Assembly (NCBI GenBank): GCA_009837725.1
Contig: VXSY01000026.1
Coordinates: forward strand, 1 to 52,435
Source: Gammaproteobacteria bacterium
GTDB lineage: Bacteria; Pseudomonadota; Gammaproteobacteria; Pseudomonadales; Azotimanducaceae
Direction: 5' to 3'
Length of the DNA stretch: 52,435 nucleotides
Below the pieces are notes generated by a model. That model ran no database searches. It was not told where the DNA came from and worked only from the letters and a program-made list of their open reading frames with translations. Positions 8,719 through 16,627 of the stretch are shown here, piece by piece (within the stretch, counting starts at the first letter, position 1; each line of letters opens with the position of its first letter). The translations under genes and the position numbers were made by a program.

Positions 8719-9933
8719 TCAGACGGGGTTGCGCGCAACTAGCTGGCGGGCGATGACGATTCGCTGCATCTCGTTGGTGCCTTCGCCGATGCACATGAGG
8801 GGCGCCTCCCGGTAGAGGCGTTCGACGGGATACTCGCGCGAGTAGCCGTAGCCGCCGTGGATGCGCATCGCTTCCATCGCATTCGACAGCGCACTTTCGG
8901 ACGCGAAGTACTTGGCCATGCCGGCCTCCATGTCGCAACGCTCGCCGGCATCGTAGGCACGCGCGGCATCCTGCGTCAGAAGCTCGGCGGCGCGCGTGCG
9001 GGTGGCCATCTCGCCGAGCTTGAGTTGGATGGCCTGGTGTTCGGCGATGGGCTTGCCGAAGGTCTGCCGCGTCTGCGCGTAGGCGGTGGCCTCATCGAGC
9101 GCGCGACGGGCGATGCCGACGGAACGTGCGGCGACGTTGATGCGGCCGAGTTCGAGTCCGCCGACCGCCATGTAGAACCCTCGGCCCGGCACGCCGCCGA
9201 CCAAGTGGCGGCGGGCATCGAGGGCGTAGTCCTCGAAGATGAGCTCGGCGGAGTCGATGCCGTGGTAGCCGAGCTTCTCGAGCCTCTGCCCGGTGGCGAA
9301 GCCGGGGTTGGGGCGCCCGCTGTCGGGATCGACCTTCGGTGCAATGAACATCGACATGCCCCGGCGCGGCGGAGACGCATCCGGATCCGTCTTCACCAGC
9401 AGTGCAACGGCGCCGCCCTCGATGCCGTTGCTGATCCACGTCTTGGTTCCGTCGATCCGATATCGGTCGCCGTCGACCACGGCGCGCGTGCGGATTCCCT
9501 GCAGGTCCGTGCCGGCGTTCGGCTCCGTCAGTGCCAGCCCGCCGCGGATCTCACCGGTGACGAACTTGGGCAGCCAGTACTCCCGCTGCTCCTCGGTGCC
9601 GTGCTTCTCGACGATCGCTGCCATCATCAGGTGCGAGTTGAAGATGCCGGTGAGCGACATCCACTGTTCGGAAATGAGGGCGACGATGCGCGCATAGGTG
9701 CTCGCGCGCAGTCCGAGGCCGCCGTAGCGTTCCGACACGGTGGCGCCGAAGAGGCCCAGGTCCTTCATTTGCTCGACCAGCGCGTGTGGATAGACGTCGT
9801 CGCGCTCTAGCTGCATGACCTGCGGTCGCACCTCGCGTTCGAGCCAGCGCGAGATCGCATCCAGAAACGCGGCCTCGTCCGTCTCGGTGTAGGCGGCCGC
9901 ATCGTCGGCGGCCCTAGCGTTGTCAACAGCCAT
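8719..9933 (-). CDS. Acyl-CoA dehydrogenase
   Basis: FAD-dependent acyl-CoA dehydrogenase of 404 aa. The FAD/substrate motifs LALTEPNAGTDLQ and TKTWISNG, the fingerprint QTRQTFGKPIAEHQAIQLKL and the C-terminal GGYGYSREYPVERLYRE are present. The catalytic Glu of the short-chain type appears as Glu384 in IGEGTNEMQR. It introduces an alpha,beta double bond into an acyl-CoA. It is preceded within 10 bp by the MaoC-type hydratase and followed by CaiB, which gives a dehydrogenation-hydration module. Chain-length specificity cannot be inferred reliably. Confidence 0.95.
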   Translation of the reverse strand: MAVDNARAADDAAAYTETDEAAFLDAISRWLEREVRPQVMQLERDDVYPHALVEQMKDLGLFGATVSERYGGLGLRASTYARIVALISEQWMSLTGIFNSHLMMAAIVEKHGTEEQREYWLPKFVTGEIRGGLALTEPNAGTDLQGIRTRAVVDGDRYRIDGTKTWISNGIEGGAVALLVKTDPDASPPRRGMSMFIAPKVDPDSGRPNPGFATGQRLEKLGYHGIDSAELIFEDYALDARRHLVGGVPGRGFYMAVGGLELGRINVAARSVGIARRALDEATAYAQTRQTFGKPIAEHQAIQLKLGEMATRTRAAELLTQDAARAYDAGERCDMEAGMAKYFASESALSNAMEAMRIHGGYGYSREYPVERLYREAPLMCIGEGTNEMQRIVIARQLVARNPV

Positions 9934-9943
9934 GCGCGATTCC

Positions 9944-10465
9944 TCAGTAGTGGTCGATGCGGTCTTCGGCGGCGTGGCCCCGTGCCGGGATCAGCACGTT
10001 GCGCACGAAGCTCGCGATCTCGACGCCGTCCTGGTTCGTGCCTACGGTGCGCACGGTCACGATGCCCTGGCCGGGGCGCGACTTCGACTCGCGCTTGCCG
10101 AGCACTTGCGAGTGCGCGTACAAGGTGTCGCCGGCGAAGACCGGCGCGGTGAACTTCACCTCGTCCATGCCGAGGTTGGCGATCGCCTTTTGGCTCACGT
10201 CCGTAACGCTCATCCCCATCAGCAACGCGAGCGTGTAGGGACTCACGACGAGGTTCTGCCCGAACTCGGTCGCCTTGCCGTATTCGCGGTCAAAATGGAG
10301 CGGGTGCGTGTTCAGCGTCAGCAGCGTGAACAGATGATTGTCGTACTCGGTCACCGTCTTGCCCGGCCGATGCTCGTAGGTGTCGCCCACCTCGAACTCG
10401 TCGTAGTAGCGGCCGAATGACTCCCGGTAACGCTGCGGGCCGACCTCTTTGAATCGCTGTGTCAT
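9944..10465 (-). CDS. MaoC-like dehydratase
   Basis: MaoC-type hotdog protein of 173 aa, likely an enoyl-CoA hydratase or a mesaconyl/methylmalyl-CoA dehydratase-like enzyme. The N-terminal FEVGDTYEHRPGKTVTEYDN with the following HPLHFD segment is typical of MaoC proteins that act on branched short-chain acyl-CoAs. The ATG at 10465 begins MTQRFKEVG. It sits 29 bp after the PuuE-like gene and 10 bp before the acyl-CoA dehydrogenase in the same operon. It would hydrate the enoyl-CoA produced by its neighbour. Confidence 0.88.
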   Translation of the reverse strand: MTQRFKEVGPQRYRESFGRYYDEFEVGDTYEHRPGKTVTEYDNHLFTLLTLNTHPLHFDREYGKATEFGQNLVVSPYTLALLMGMSVTDVSQKAIANLGMDEVKFTAPVFAGDTLYAHSQVLGKRESKSRPGQGIVTVRTVGTNQDGVEIASFVRNVLIPARGHAAEDRIDHY

Positions 10466-10494
10466 CGGCTGGACTTCCGTTGCCTGTCGGCGAG

Positions 10495-11424
10495 TTAGGG
10501 CTGAGGGGCTGGCACTGCGGCTGCCCAGGCGGCGGCGATGTCCCTGCGGGTAGCCACCCAGACGTCGTCGCGATTGCTCACGTGGTCGAGCACCCGGCCA
10601 AGCGCCCCGGCACGGCCCGGGCGGCCGACGATCCGCAGGTGCAGACCGAACGACATCATCCGCACGCCCTCGGTGCTGGCTTCGTCGAGCAGCCAATCGA
10701 AGCTGTCGATGGCGTAGCGCGCCCAGTCGGCGGGGGTCAGCGACGGCGCGGTCCACATCTTCATGTCGTTCGAGTCGAGCGCGTAGGGCATCACGAGGAT
10801 CGGGCGAGGCTGGCCGTCGGCGCACTCGACGAGCTCCCAGAACGGCAGGTCGCCGGAGTAGTCGTCCATGTGATAGGTGAAGCCCTCCTCCGCGAGGATG
10901 CGGCGGGTGTTGTCGGTGTGCAGAAGGCGCGACAGCCATCCCGCCGGCGCAACGCCGACGGTGGCAGTGATGCTGTCCCTTGCGCGGCGGATGAAGTCGC
11001 GTTCCTGTGCCTCGTCCATGCGGTATTGGTACACCCAGCGATAGCCGTGCGCGGCGGTCTCGTGGCCGCCGGCGAGGAGCCGGGCGACCACCTCGGGCGC
11101 GCGCTCGAGGGCCAAGGCCGCCGCAGTCGCCGTGGCCGGAAGACCGCGTTCGCCGAGCAACCGGAACACGCGTCGGGCGCCGGCGTCGATGCCGTAGCGG
11201 TAGTTGGATTCATTGCCATGCACACGCACCGCTCGCCTAGGCACCGCGCCGAGTTCGTCCACCGGTTCGGGGCGCGAGTCGCCGTCGAGGATGTTCATCT
11301 CCGCGCCCTCCTCGACGTTCACCACGATCGAGAGCGCGAGCCGCGCGCCGTTCGGCCATGCGAAGTCGGCGGGCACCTGCAGCGACGTCCGGGGCCCGGA
11401 ATCTTGGGAACTCACGCTCGCCAC
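10495..11424 (-). CDS. PuuE-like polysaccharide deacetylase family hydrolase (copy 1)
   Basis: NodB-homology protein of about 309 aa that resembles the metal-independent allantoinase PuuE more than chitin deacetylases. The family blocks are PNGARLALSIVVNVEEGAE near the N terminus, YRYGIDAGARRVFRLL, GHETAAHGYRW, and GDLPFWELVE with a preceding DDYSG. PuuE-fold enzymes open cyclic ureides, and some cyclic imide hydrolases belong to this fold. The start is uncertain: GTG at 11424 or 11415 are the best candidates, while the frame stays open to 11604 into the divergent promoter. It is the first gene of the eight-gene minus-strand operon. Copies 2 and 3 are at 29939-31812. No signal peptide, so cytoplasmic. 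Confidence 0.88.
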   Translation of the reverse strand: MASVSSQDSGPRTSLQVPADFAWPNGARLALSIVVNVEEGAEMNILDGDSRPEPVDELGAVPRRAVRVHGNESNYRYGIDAGARRVFRLLGERGLPATATAAALALERAPEVVARLLAGGHETAAHGYRWVYQYRMDEAQERDFIRRARDSITATVGVAPAGWLSRLLHTDNTRRILAEEGFTYHMDDYSGDLPFWELVECADGQPRPILVMPYALDSNDMKMWTAPSLTPADWARYAIDSFDWLLDEASTEGVRMMSFGLHLRIVGRPGRAGALGRVLDHVSNRDDVWVATRRDIAAAWAAAVPAPQP

Positions 11425-11482
11425 CTGCACGCCTGCTCGCCTCGGCACCTGAACACGATCGTCGCAGTTCCAAAAAACATAT

Positions 11483-11499
11483 TGATATGATAATACGTC
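11483..11499 (+). promoter_or_regulatory. Shared 17-bp island element, site A
   Basis: The sequence TGATATGATAATACGTC lies in the divergent gap between the PuuE-like operon (minus) and the methyltransferase operon (plus). It fits the consensus TGATATRWYRWTASGWS seen at sites C, D and E, and shares 14 of 17 positions with site E. The 5-bp arms CATAT/ATATG flank its left half, giving local dyad symmetry. It could be an operator or part of a promoter; its gap from the plus-strand ATG is about 103 bp. Confidence 0.6.
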
Positions 11500-11602
11500 T
11501 TTTGTGCTGCCCGGCAAGGGGCCAAGGTGGTACGCTCGCCCGGCAGTCCCGACCTTCCGAGGCGGCGCCTTGCACCGCGTGAGCACATCCGGAGGCGCAG
11601 AC

Positions 11603-12823
11603 ATGGCAGCAACCGAGGCGTCCGAGAACGCAGCGTACGACGGTCCGCCGGACTACCGCTCGGTGGGTCGGCACGACCTGCTGCCGGAGACGACGCACGA
11701 CGAAGCGGAGCGCTACAACTTCCTCGCACAGTTGAACCGGCACTTGGCGGCGCGGGTGCTGCCCGGTGTCGAGGCGGCCTACCATGGCGAGATGTTGCCC
11801 GAGTTCCGGCGCCGACACGGGCGCGCACCAGCGGATCGCCATGAGGTGCGGCACGCCTTGGAGCGCCACCCGCTCTATCGCACCTGGAGCGCCTTGCGGC
11901 GCAACACGATGGAAATGCGCCAGCAGGCGGGCCTGTCCGTCGTCCTGCCGCAGTTGCCGGAGCTGGTGGACCGCGCCGCCTCCTCGACCGGCTCCGAGAG
12001 GCTGCGGCTCGATGCGGCGGTGCATCCGCCTGCCTACCTGACGGCCGTGGACCACCACTGCATGCCAGGCAGCTACCACACCGAACGGGTGCCGGGCGAC
12101 GTCAGCGGCGCGGCGAACTACGACTCCGGGCTGTTCGTGACCACCGGCGGCCTGCTCGGCCGTTTCGCGGACGGCGGTGGCCACGGCATAGTCGATTTCA
12201 TCCGGCGAATCCGCCCCGGCTTTGCGCCGCGCCGCATACTCGACCTCGGCTGCGGGCTTGGACACAACGTCCTGCCGGTGGCCGTGGCCTTCCCCGAAGC
12301 CGAGATCACGGCGGTGGACGTCGCGGCGCCGATGCTGCGCTACGGTGCGGCACGGGCCGCGAGCCTGGGCGTCGACAACGTCGAGTTCGTGCAGGCGGAC
12401 GCGACGGACCTGGCACAGTTCGAGGAAGGCAGCTTCGATTGGGTGCAAAGCATCATGTTCCTGCACGAAACCTCGCTCTCGGCGCTGAAGCGCATCATGG
12501 CCCAGAGCCGCCGGCTCGTGGCGCCGGGGGGCCTTGTAACCCATGTCGAACAGCCGTGCTACGACGCCGCGATGCCGCTCTTCGAGCAGTCGCTGCGCGA
12601 CTGGGATGCGCTCTACAACAACGAGCCTTTCTGGACGAAGCTGCACGAGATCGATCTCGACGAGCTGCTGGTGGCGGCGGGTTTCGAACGCTCGCGCCTG
12701 ATTCACGCCGGGGTCCACGCGATCGCCGACGGGGAGGGGTTCCGCGACGCCGCCAGCGAGGATGTCGAGGACTACGGGCGCAAGCCGGCGTGGCGCGTCA
12801 CTGGCGCGGAAGTGCCCGGCTAG
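11603..12823 (+). CDS. SAM-dependent class I methyltransferase with long N-terminal extension
   Basis: Protein of 406 aa. Residues 212-222 (ILDLGCGLGHN) form methyltransferase motif I, followed by an acidic strand end (AEITAVDVA) and a motif II-like FDWVQSIMFLHE. About 200 residues precede the Rossmann domain; they include an HHCMPGSYHTERVPG segment and are not recognisable to me as a known domain. The ATG at 11603 has GGAGG 7 nt upstream, so the start is well supported. It heads a four-gene plus-strand operon with the 137-aa orphan, a VOC protein and an MDR oxidoreductase. The methyl acceptor is unknown. Confidence 0.85.
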   Translation: MAATEASENAAYDGPPDYRSVGRHDLLPETTHDEAERYNFLAQLNRHLAARVLPGVEAAYHGEMLPEFRRRHGRAPADRHEVRHALERHPLYRTWSALRRNTMEMRQQAGLSVVLPQLPELVDRAASSTGSERLRLDAAVHPPAYLTAVDHHCMPGSYHTERVPGDVSGAANYDSGLFVTTGGLLGRFADGGGHGIVDFIRRIRPGFAPRRILDLGCGLGHNVLPVAVAFPEAEITAVDVAAPMLRYGAARAASLGVDNVEFVQADATDLAQFEEGSFDWVQSIMFLHETSLSALKRIMAQSRRLVAPGGLVTHVEQPCYDAAMPLFEQSLRDWDALYNNEPFWTKLHEIDLDELLVAAGFERSRLIHAGVHAIADGEGFRDAASEDVEDYGRKPAWRVTGAEVPG

Positions 12824-12842
12824 ACGGCCTGGGGAGCGTGCG

Positions 12843-13256
12843 GTGAGCGAAGACCAGTCTCCCGTCGGTGGGGCAGGCGCCGGTGCTGGCGGCGCCGACG
12901 CCGCGCCGCTCGACGTCATGCGTCTTGCCGGCGCGAAGGCGCGGGGCAAGCGCCCCTACTTCTTCGAGGACCCGGACGTCGAGCGAGTGCTCGCCATCAC
13001 GATGGCGCTGGCGGGGGAACTCGCAGTATTGCGAGCGCGCCTCGACACCATGGAGGAACTGCTCGAGAAGCGGGGCACGATGACTCGGGCGGACATCGAC
13101 GCCTTCGTGCCGGCACCGGCGCATGCCGAGCGACGTGGCCGCTGGTATCAGGAGTATCTGGCGCGGATCCTGCGGATCGTGCAGCAGGATGCCGAGGCGT
13201 GCGGCGCCGACGAGCCCACGTCGGAAGAGGCTGGACAGCGCCTGGGACCCGCATGA
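12843..13256 (+). CDS. Conserved-looking hypothetical protein
   Basis: Protein of 137 aa with a GTG start preceded by GGGGAG. I do not recognise the family. After an alanine/glycine-rich N terminus (about 30 aa) it has a predicted helical core: RPYFFEDPDVERVL, then a hydrophobic ALAGELAVLRARLDTMEELL heptad-like helix that could form a coiled coil, then a WYQEYLARILRIVQQ helix. There is no signal peptide or membrane segment. Its stop overlaps the start of the VOC gene (ATGA), so it is translated with it. It might be an accessory or small partner subunit for the methyltransferase or VOC enzyme; that is a guess from position. Confidence 0.75.
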   Translation: MSEDQSPVGGAGAGAGGADAAPLDVMRLAGAKARGKRPYFFEDPDVERVLAITMALAGELAVLRARLDTMEELLEKRGTMTRADIDAFVPAPAHAERRGRWYQEYLARILRIVQQDAEACGADEPTSEEAGQRLGPA

Positions 13257-14149
13257 GCGCGACGCCATTGCGCGCCGGCACCGTGTGCGTCGCCGATGTC
13301 GCCCGCAGCCGCGAAGCATACGAACGTGCGCTCGAATACCGCACCGTTGAGATCGGAACGGTGTCGGGTTCCTTGGCCGAGTCCTGGGCCGCGCCCGACG
13401 TTGCCGGTGCCGCCTACGCCTTGTTGCAGCCACCTTCGAGCGCCGAGACGTGGGTGCGTCTGGTCGAGACCGAGCCGGTCGCAGGATTCGAGCCGCTGGT
13501 CAGCCCCGGCTGGACTGCCCTCGAATTCTGCGTCCGCGATGTCGAAGCGGTGGCGCGGCGGATTTCGGATTCGCCATTCGAAATCGTCGGGCCGCCAAGG
13601 CGACTCGACGGCATGGAGTCGCTCTGCGCGATGCAAGTGCGCGGCATGGACGGCGAGATCTGCTACTTCACGCAGATTGACGAGGACCCGCCGGGGCTCT
13701 CCCTTCCGCGTGCCGCCTGCTGGGTCGATCGCCTCTTCATCCACGTCTTCGGCGCCACGGACCTCGTGGCGGCTGAGCGGTGGCTGGTGCACCACATTGG
13801 CTGCGGGGTGGGCCTCGATCGGGTCGAGATGACGTACACCATGCTTGCGCGGGCGTTCCGTGCCCCCTTGGAGACGCGCTTCACGATCTCGACGATGGTG
13901 CGCGGCGCGGAGACGTTCCTGCAGGTCGACCAGCTACCCGGCCAGGCGCGCCCACGTCCGAGAAGGCCGGGCGCGCTGCCGCCGGGCATCGCCATGACGA
14001 CGCTGTCGGTGCCGGACTTGGACGCGGTCACACGTGCCGGTGCCGCTGGGCCGGCGATTCACGACGGGGCGGTTTACGCCGGTCGGCGCAGCGTCACCCT
14101 CTCGGGGCCGGACGGCACACTGTTTGAGCTGTTGGAAGAGAACGCATGA
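13253..14149 (+). CDS. VOC superfamily protein (glyoxalase/dioxygenase fold)
   Basis: Protein of 298 aa, long enough for two paired VOC modules. The segments CVADVARSREAYERALEY at the N terminus, TALEFCVRDVEAVARRI in the first half and SGPDGTLFELLEE at the extreme C terminus are typical of VOC beta-alpha-beta modules; the final Glu is the usual metal-ligand position. It could be a metal-dependent lyase, isomerase or dioxygenase; function cannot be assigned. It overlaps the preceding orphan by 4 bp and the following oxidoreductase by 4 bp, so the three genes are tightly coupled. Confidence 0.8.
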   Translation: MSATPLRAGTVCVADVARSREAYERALEYRTVEIGTVSGSLAESWAAPDVAGAAYALLQPPSSAETWVRLVETEPVAGFEPLVSPGWTALEFCVRDVEAVARRISDSPFEIVGPPRRLDGMESLCAMQVRGMDGEICYFTQIDEDPPGLSLPRAACWVDRLFIHVFGATDLVAAERWLVHHIGCGVGLDRVEMTYTMLARAFRAPLETRFTISTMVRGAETFLQVDQLPGQARPRPRRPGALPPGIAMTTLSVPDLDAVTRAGAAGPAIHDGAVYAGRRSVTLSGPDGTLFELLEENA

Positions 14150-15135
14150 CGGAGTCGGGAGAGAATCGGCGGGTGGTTGTGGTGCGTCGGCCGCAGGGTC
14201 TGCCGGTGTCGGATGACTTCGCCCTCCAGCCGGCGCCGGTGCCGGGCCCGGGGGTGGCGGCGGACGTCCTCTACATCTCCATCGATCCGTATCTCAGGGG
14301 ACGCCTGAGCGGGCGGCACGTGACGGGGCCCATTGCTCCCGGCGCCGCCATGGACAGCGAACTGGTGGTGCGTACACGCGAGGACTCGGCGGTTGGTCCG
14401 GCCGGGACGCTGGCGCGGGGGTTCGGCCCCTGGCAGGAGCGCGTGGCGGTGCCCGAGCAGGCGCTGACGCGCCTGCCCGACGGCCTCGAACCCGAGTCTC
14501 TGGCGATCGGCGTGGTCGGCATGCCAGGGCTCACGGCCTATGCGGGCGTGCACCGCATCCTCCATCCGGCAGCGGGCGAAACAGTCGTCGTGTCCGCCGC
14601 CGCCGGGCCGGTCGGTGCCACGGCAGGACAGTTGTGCAAGGCCGCCGGCGCCCGCGCCGTCGGCATCGCCGGCAGTGCGCAGAAGCGCGCATGGCTGGTC
14701 GAGGAGGCCGGCTTCGACGCTTGCATCGACCGCCGGGGGTCCGTTCGCGCCGGTCTCGACGCTACCTGTCCGAACGGGGTGGACATGTACTTCGACAATG
14801 TCGGCGGCTCGGTGCTGCAGGCCGTGATGGAGCGGTTGGCACCGAACGCCCGCGTGGCGCTGTGCGGGCTCATGGACCAGTACAACGACGACGAGCCGCC
14901 GCCGGGCCCGAACCCGGCACTCGTCATCCGTGCGCGGGCGACGCTGCGCGGGCTTGTCGTCTATGACCATGAGGACCTCCGCGCAGACATGGAGCGGGAC
15001 CTTGGCGCTCGCGTGCGACGAGGCACGCTGGCGTTTCGGGAGGAGGTGTTCGAAGGGATCGAGCGGGCACCCTTGGCCTTCTGCCGATTGATGGCCGGCG
15101 AGACTTTCGGCAAGACGGTGGTGCGGCTCCGATAG
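14146..15135 (+). CDS. NADP-dependent MDR oxidoreductase (CurA-like)
   Basis: Medium-chain reductase of 329 aa without zinc ligands, in the group that reduces alpha,beta-unsaturated carbonyls (CurA, leukotriene B4 12-hydroxydehydrogenase). Markers are YISIDPYLRGRLSG at the N terminus, GMPGLTAYAGV, the nucleotide loop SAAAGPVGATAGQ (150-162) and YFDNVGG. It would reduce an activated C=C bond with NADPH. It is the last gene of the methyltransferase operon, overlapping the VOC gene by 4 bp and converging on the aldehyde dehydrogenase gene 41 bp away. Confidence 0.9.
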   Translation: MTESGENRRVVVVRRPQGLPVSDDFALQPAPVPGPGVAADVLYISIDPYLRGRLSGRHVTGPIAPGAAMDSELVVRTREDSAVGPAGTLARGFGPWQERVAVPEQALTRLPDGLEPESLAIGVVGMPGLTAYAGVHRILHPAAGETVVVSAAAGPVGATAGQLCKAAGARAVGIAGSAQKRAWLVEEAGFDACIDRRGSVRAGLDATCPNGVDMYFDNVGGSVLQAVMERLAPNARVALCGLMDQYNDDEPPPGPNPALVIRARATLRGLVVYDHEDLRADMERDLGARVRRGTLAFREEVFEGIERAPLAFCRLMAGETFGKTVVRLR

Positions 15136-15145
15136 ACCGAGCCGG

Positions 15146-15170
15146 GACGGCTGCAGACGGGACTGCCGTC
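15146..15170. terminator. Weak hairpin in a convergent gap
   Basis: GACGGC and GCCGTC form a perfect 6-bp stem with a 13-nt loop in the 40-bp gap between the stops of the oxidoreductase (plus) and aldehyde dehydrogenase (minus). There is no T-tract, so activity as a bidirectional terminator is uncertain. Confidence 0.3.
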
Positions 15171-15175
15171 GAGCC

Positions 15176-16606
15176 CTAGGGCCGCGGCCGCGCCACTTCT
15201 CGAAAAGCGTCCAGCGGGGCTGCCGGTCCGGTTTGGACAAGCAGGGCTTGACGGCGCAGGAAGCGCACCAAGCCGCTCGTCCCCATGCGTGAGCGGCCTA
15301 CGCCCGAGACCCCGAAAGAGTCCTTCTCGACGTCGCCGACCTGCGTCGTGAGGCCGGCGTCGTTGACGCTGACGGCCCCGGCGCACAGGCGGCGGGCGAC
15401 GGCCAGCGCGTGTTCCTCGGCGCCGAGCACGGCGGCGGACAGTCCGAACTCGGAGTCGTTGGCGAGGCGAACCGCTTCGTCGTCGCTGGCGAAGGCCATC
15501 ACCGGCACCACGGGACCGAACGTCTCCTCGGCAAAGAGGCGCATGTCGTGGTGGACGCCGGTGAGCACGGCAGGCGCGCACCAGGCACCGCCATTGCGCC
15601 GCTGCAGTCCACCGCAATGTAGCGTCGCGCCGCCGGCGACCGCTTCCGCAAGCTGCGCCTCGACCAAGTCGGCTTGCCCCGGGTGGATGAAGGGCCCGAG
15701 GTGGCCTCGGTCGACCTGCTGGGTGTTGAGAGTCACGGCGGATGCCGCGGCGACGATGGCTTCGACGAATGGCGCGTACAGCGTCTCGTGCACGTAAACG
15801 CGCTCGATCGACTGGCAGGCCTGACCTGTGGCGAGCACAGATCCGCGCAGGGCGATGGCCGCTGCCGTTTCTACATCGGCGTCGGCCAGCACGACCAGCG
15901 GGTCCTTGCCACCGAGTTCGAGGAACGCCGGGATGAGGCGGGCGCCGGCCCGGGCGCCGACCTTGCGCCCGGTGGCGACGCTCCCGGTGAAGCAAACCGC
16001 GTCGGCAACTCCCGCCACCGCCGCGCCCGTGTCCGCGCCGCCACGCACGCAGTCGAAGACCGCGGCGATTTCGGGTTCCGCGGCAACTGCATCCATCAGC
16101 GGCTCGACGAAACGGGGCGTGTGCTCGCTTGGTTTGCATAGCACGGCACAACCGGCCGCCAGTGCCGGGACAGCATCGATCAGCATAAGCAGCAGGGGGA
16201 AGTTCCACGGTGCGACGACGCCGACGAGCTCGAACGGCACCAAGCGGTGCTCGAAGCGCACGCTCGGCACGGTCGCCGACATGCCGACGGAGCGTTCGGC
16301 AAGCACGCTGGTGGCCGCACCACACCAATAGTCGATGCGTCGCAAGGCGCCGTCGACCTCGGCTTCCGACAGAAGGGCCCGGCCGGTGTCCTCGATGAGC
16401 GCCGCCACGATCTCGCCGCGTCGCTCGTCCAGGGCATTGCGCCATCGTGCAAGGAAGGTCGAGCGCTCCTCGACCGATCGCGCCGCCCAGCGCCGGTGCG
16501 CCGCCCTCAGCCTGCCGGCGGCGTCATCGACGGCTGCTGGGTCCGCGGCGGCAAAGCGATGGCCTTCTCCACCGCGGGGATTCGCTGCCACCAGAAAATT
16601 AGTCAT
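15176..16606 (-). CDS. NAD(P)-dependent aldehyde dehydrogenase
   Basis: Aldehyde dehydrogenase superfamily protein of 476 aa. Asn135 in [10 protein letters not shown], the general base Glu230 in FLELGGKDP and the catalytic Cys264 in [10 protein letters not shown] are all in place, as is the cofactor loop FTGSVATG (206-213). It would oxidise an aldehyde intermediate to the acid; the [12 protein letters not shown] segment is typical of succinate-semialdehyde and benzaldehyde dehydrogenase-like members. It is divergent from the LeuC-like gene with only 21 bp between the two start codons, and that gap holds the palindrome described separately. No Shine-Dalgarno precedes its ATG. Confidence 0.95.
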   Translation of the reverse strand: MTNFLVAANPRGGEGHRFAAADPAAVDDAAGRLRAAHRRWAARSVEERSTFLARWRNALDERRGEIVAALIEDTGRALLSEAEVDGALRRIDYWCGAATSVLAERSVGMSATVPSVRFEHRLVPFELVGVVAPWNFPLLLMLIDAVPALAAGCAVLCKPSEHTPRFVEPLMDAVAAEPEIAAVFDCVRGGADTGAAVAGVADAVCFTGSVATGRKVGARAGARLIPAFLELGGKDPLVVLADADVETAAAIALRGSVLATGQACQSIERVYVHETLYAPFVEAIVAAASAVTLNTQQVDRGHLGPFIHPGQADLVEAQLAEAVAGGATLHCGGLQRRNGGAWCAPAVLTGVHHDMRLFAEETFGPVVPVMAFASDDEAVRLANDSEFGLSAAVLGAEEHALAVARRLCAGAVSVNDAGLTTQVGDVEKDSFGVSGVGRSRMGTSGLVRFLRRQALLVQTGPAAPLDAFREVARPRP

Positions 16607-16622
16607 AATGACAGGTCATTAT
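16605..16622. promoter_or_regulatory. Near-perfect palindrome between divergent starts, site B
   Basis: ATAATGAC and GTCATTAT are exact 8-bp inverted repeats separated by AG. The site touches the ATG of the aldehyde dehydrogenase (16606) and lies 5 bp before the LeuC-like ATG (16628). On the minus strand it includes most of a perfect TATAAT (16623-16618) 11 nt before the ATG; on the plus strand CATAAT lies 18 nt before the ATG. It resembles sites A, C, D and E (TCATAATGACA against TGATATGACA) but does not fit their 17-bp consensus exactly. It looks like an operator over two back-to-back promoters. Confidence 0.65.
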
Positions 16623-16627
16623 AGCCA

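Noticed and set aside
4683-11424. A phenylacetate degradation operon, suggested by the PaaK-like ligase, MaoC and PaaI-type thioesterase
   Set aside because: No paaABCDE ring-epoxidase, paaG or paaZ genes are present, and the PuuE-like, amidase and MmgE/PrpD genes do not belong to that pathway.
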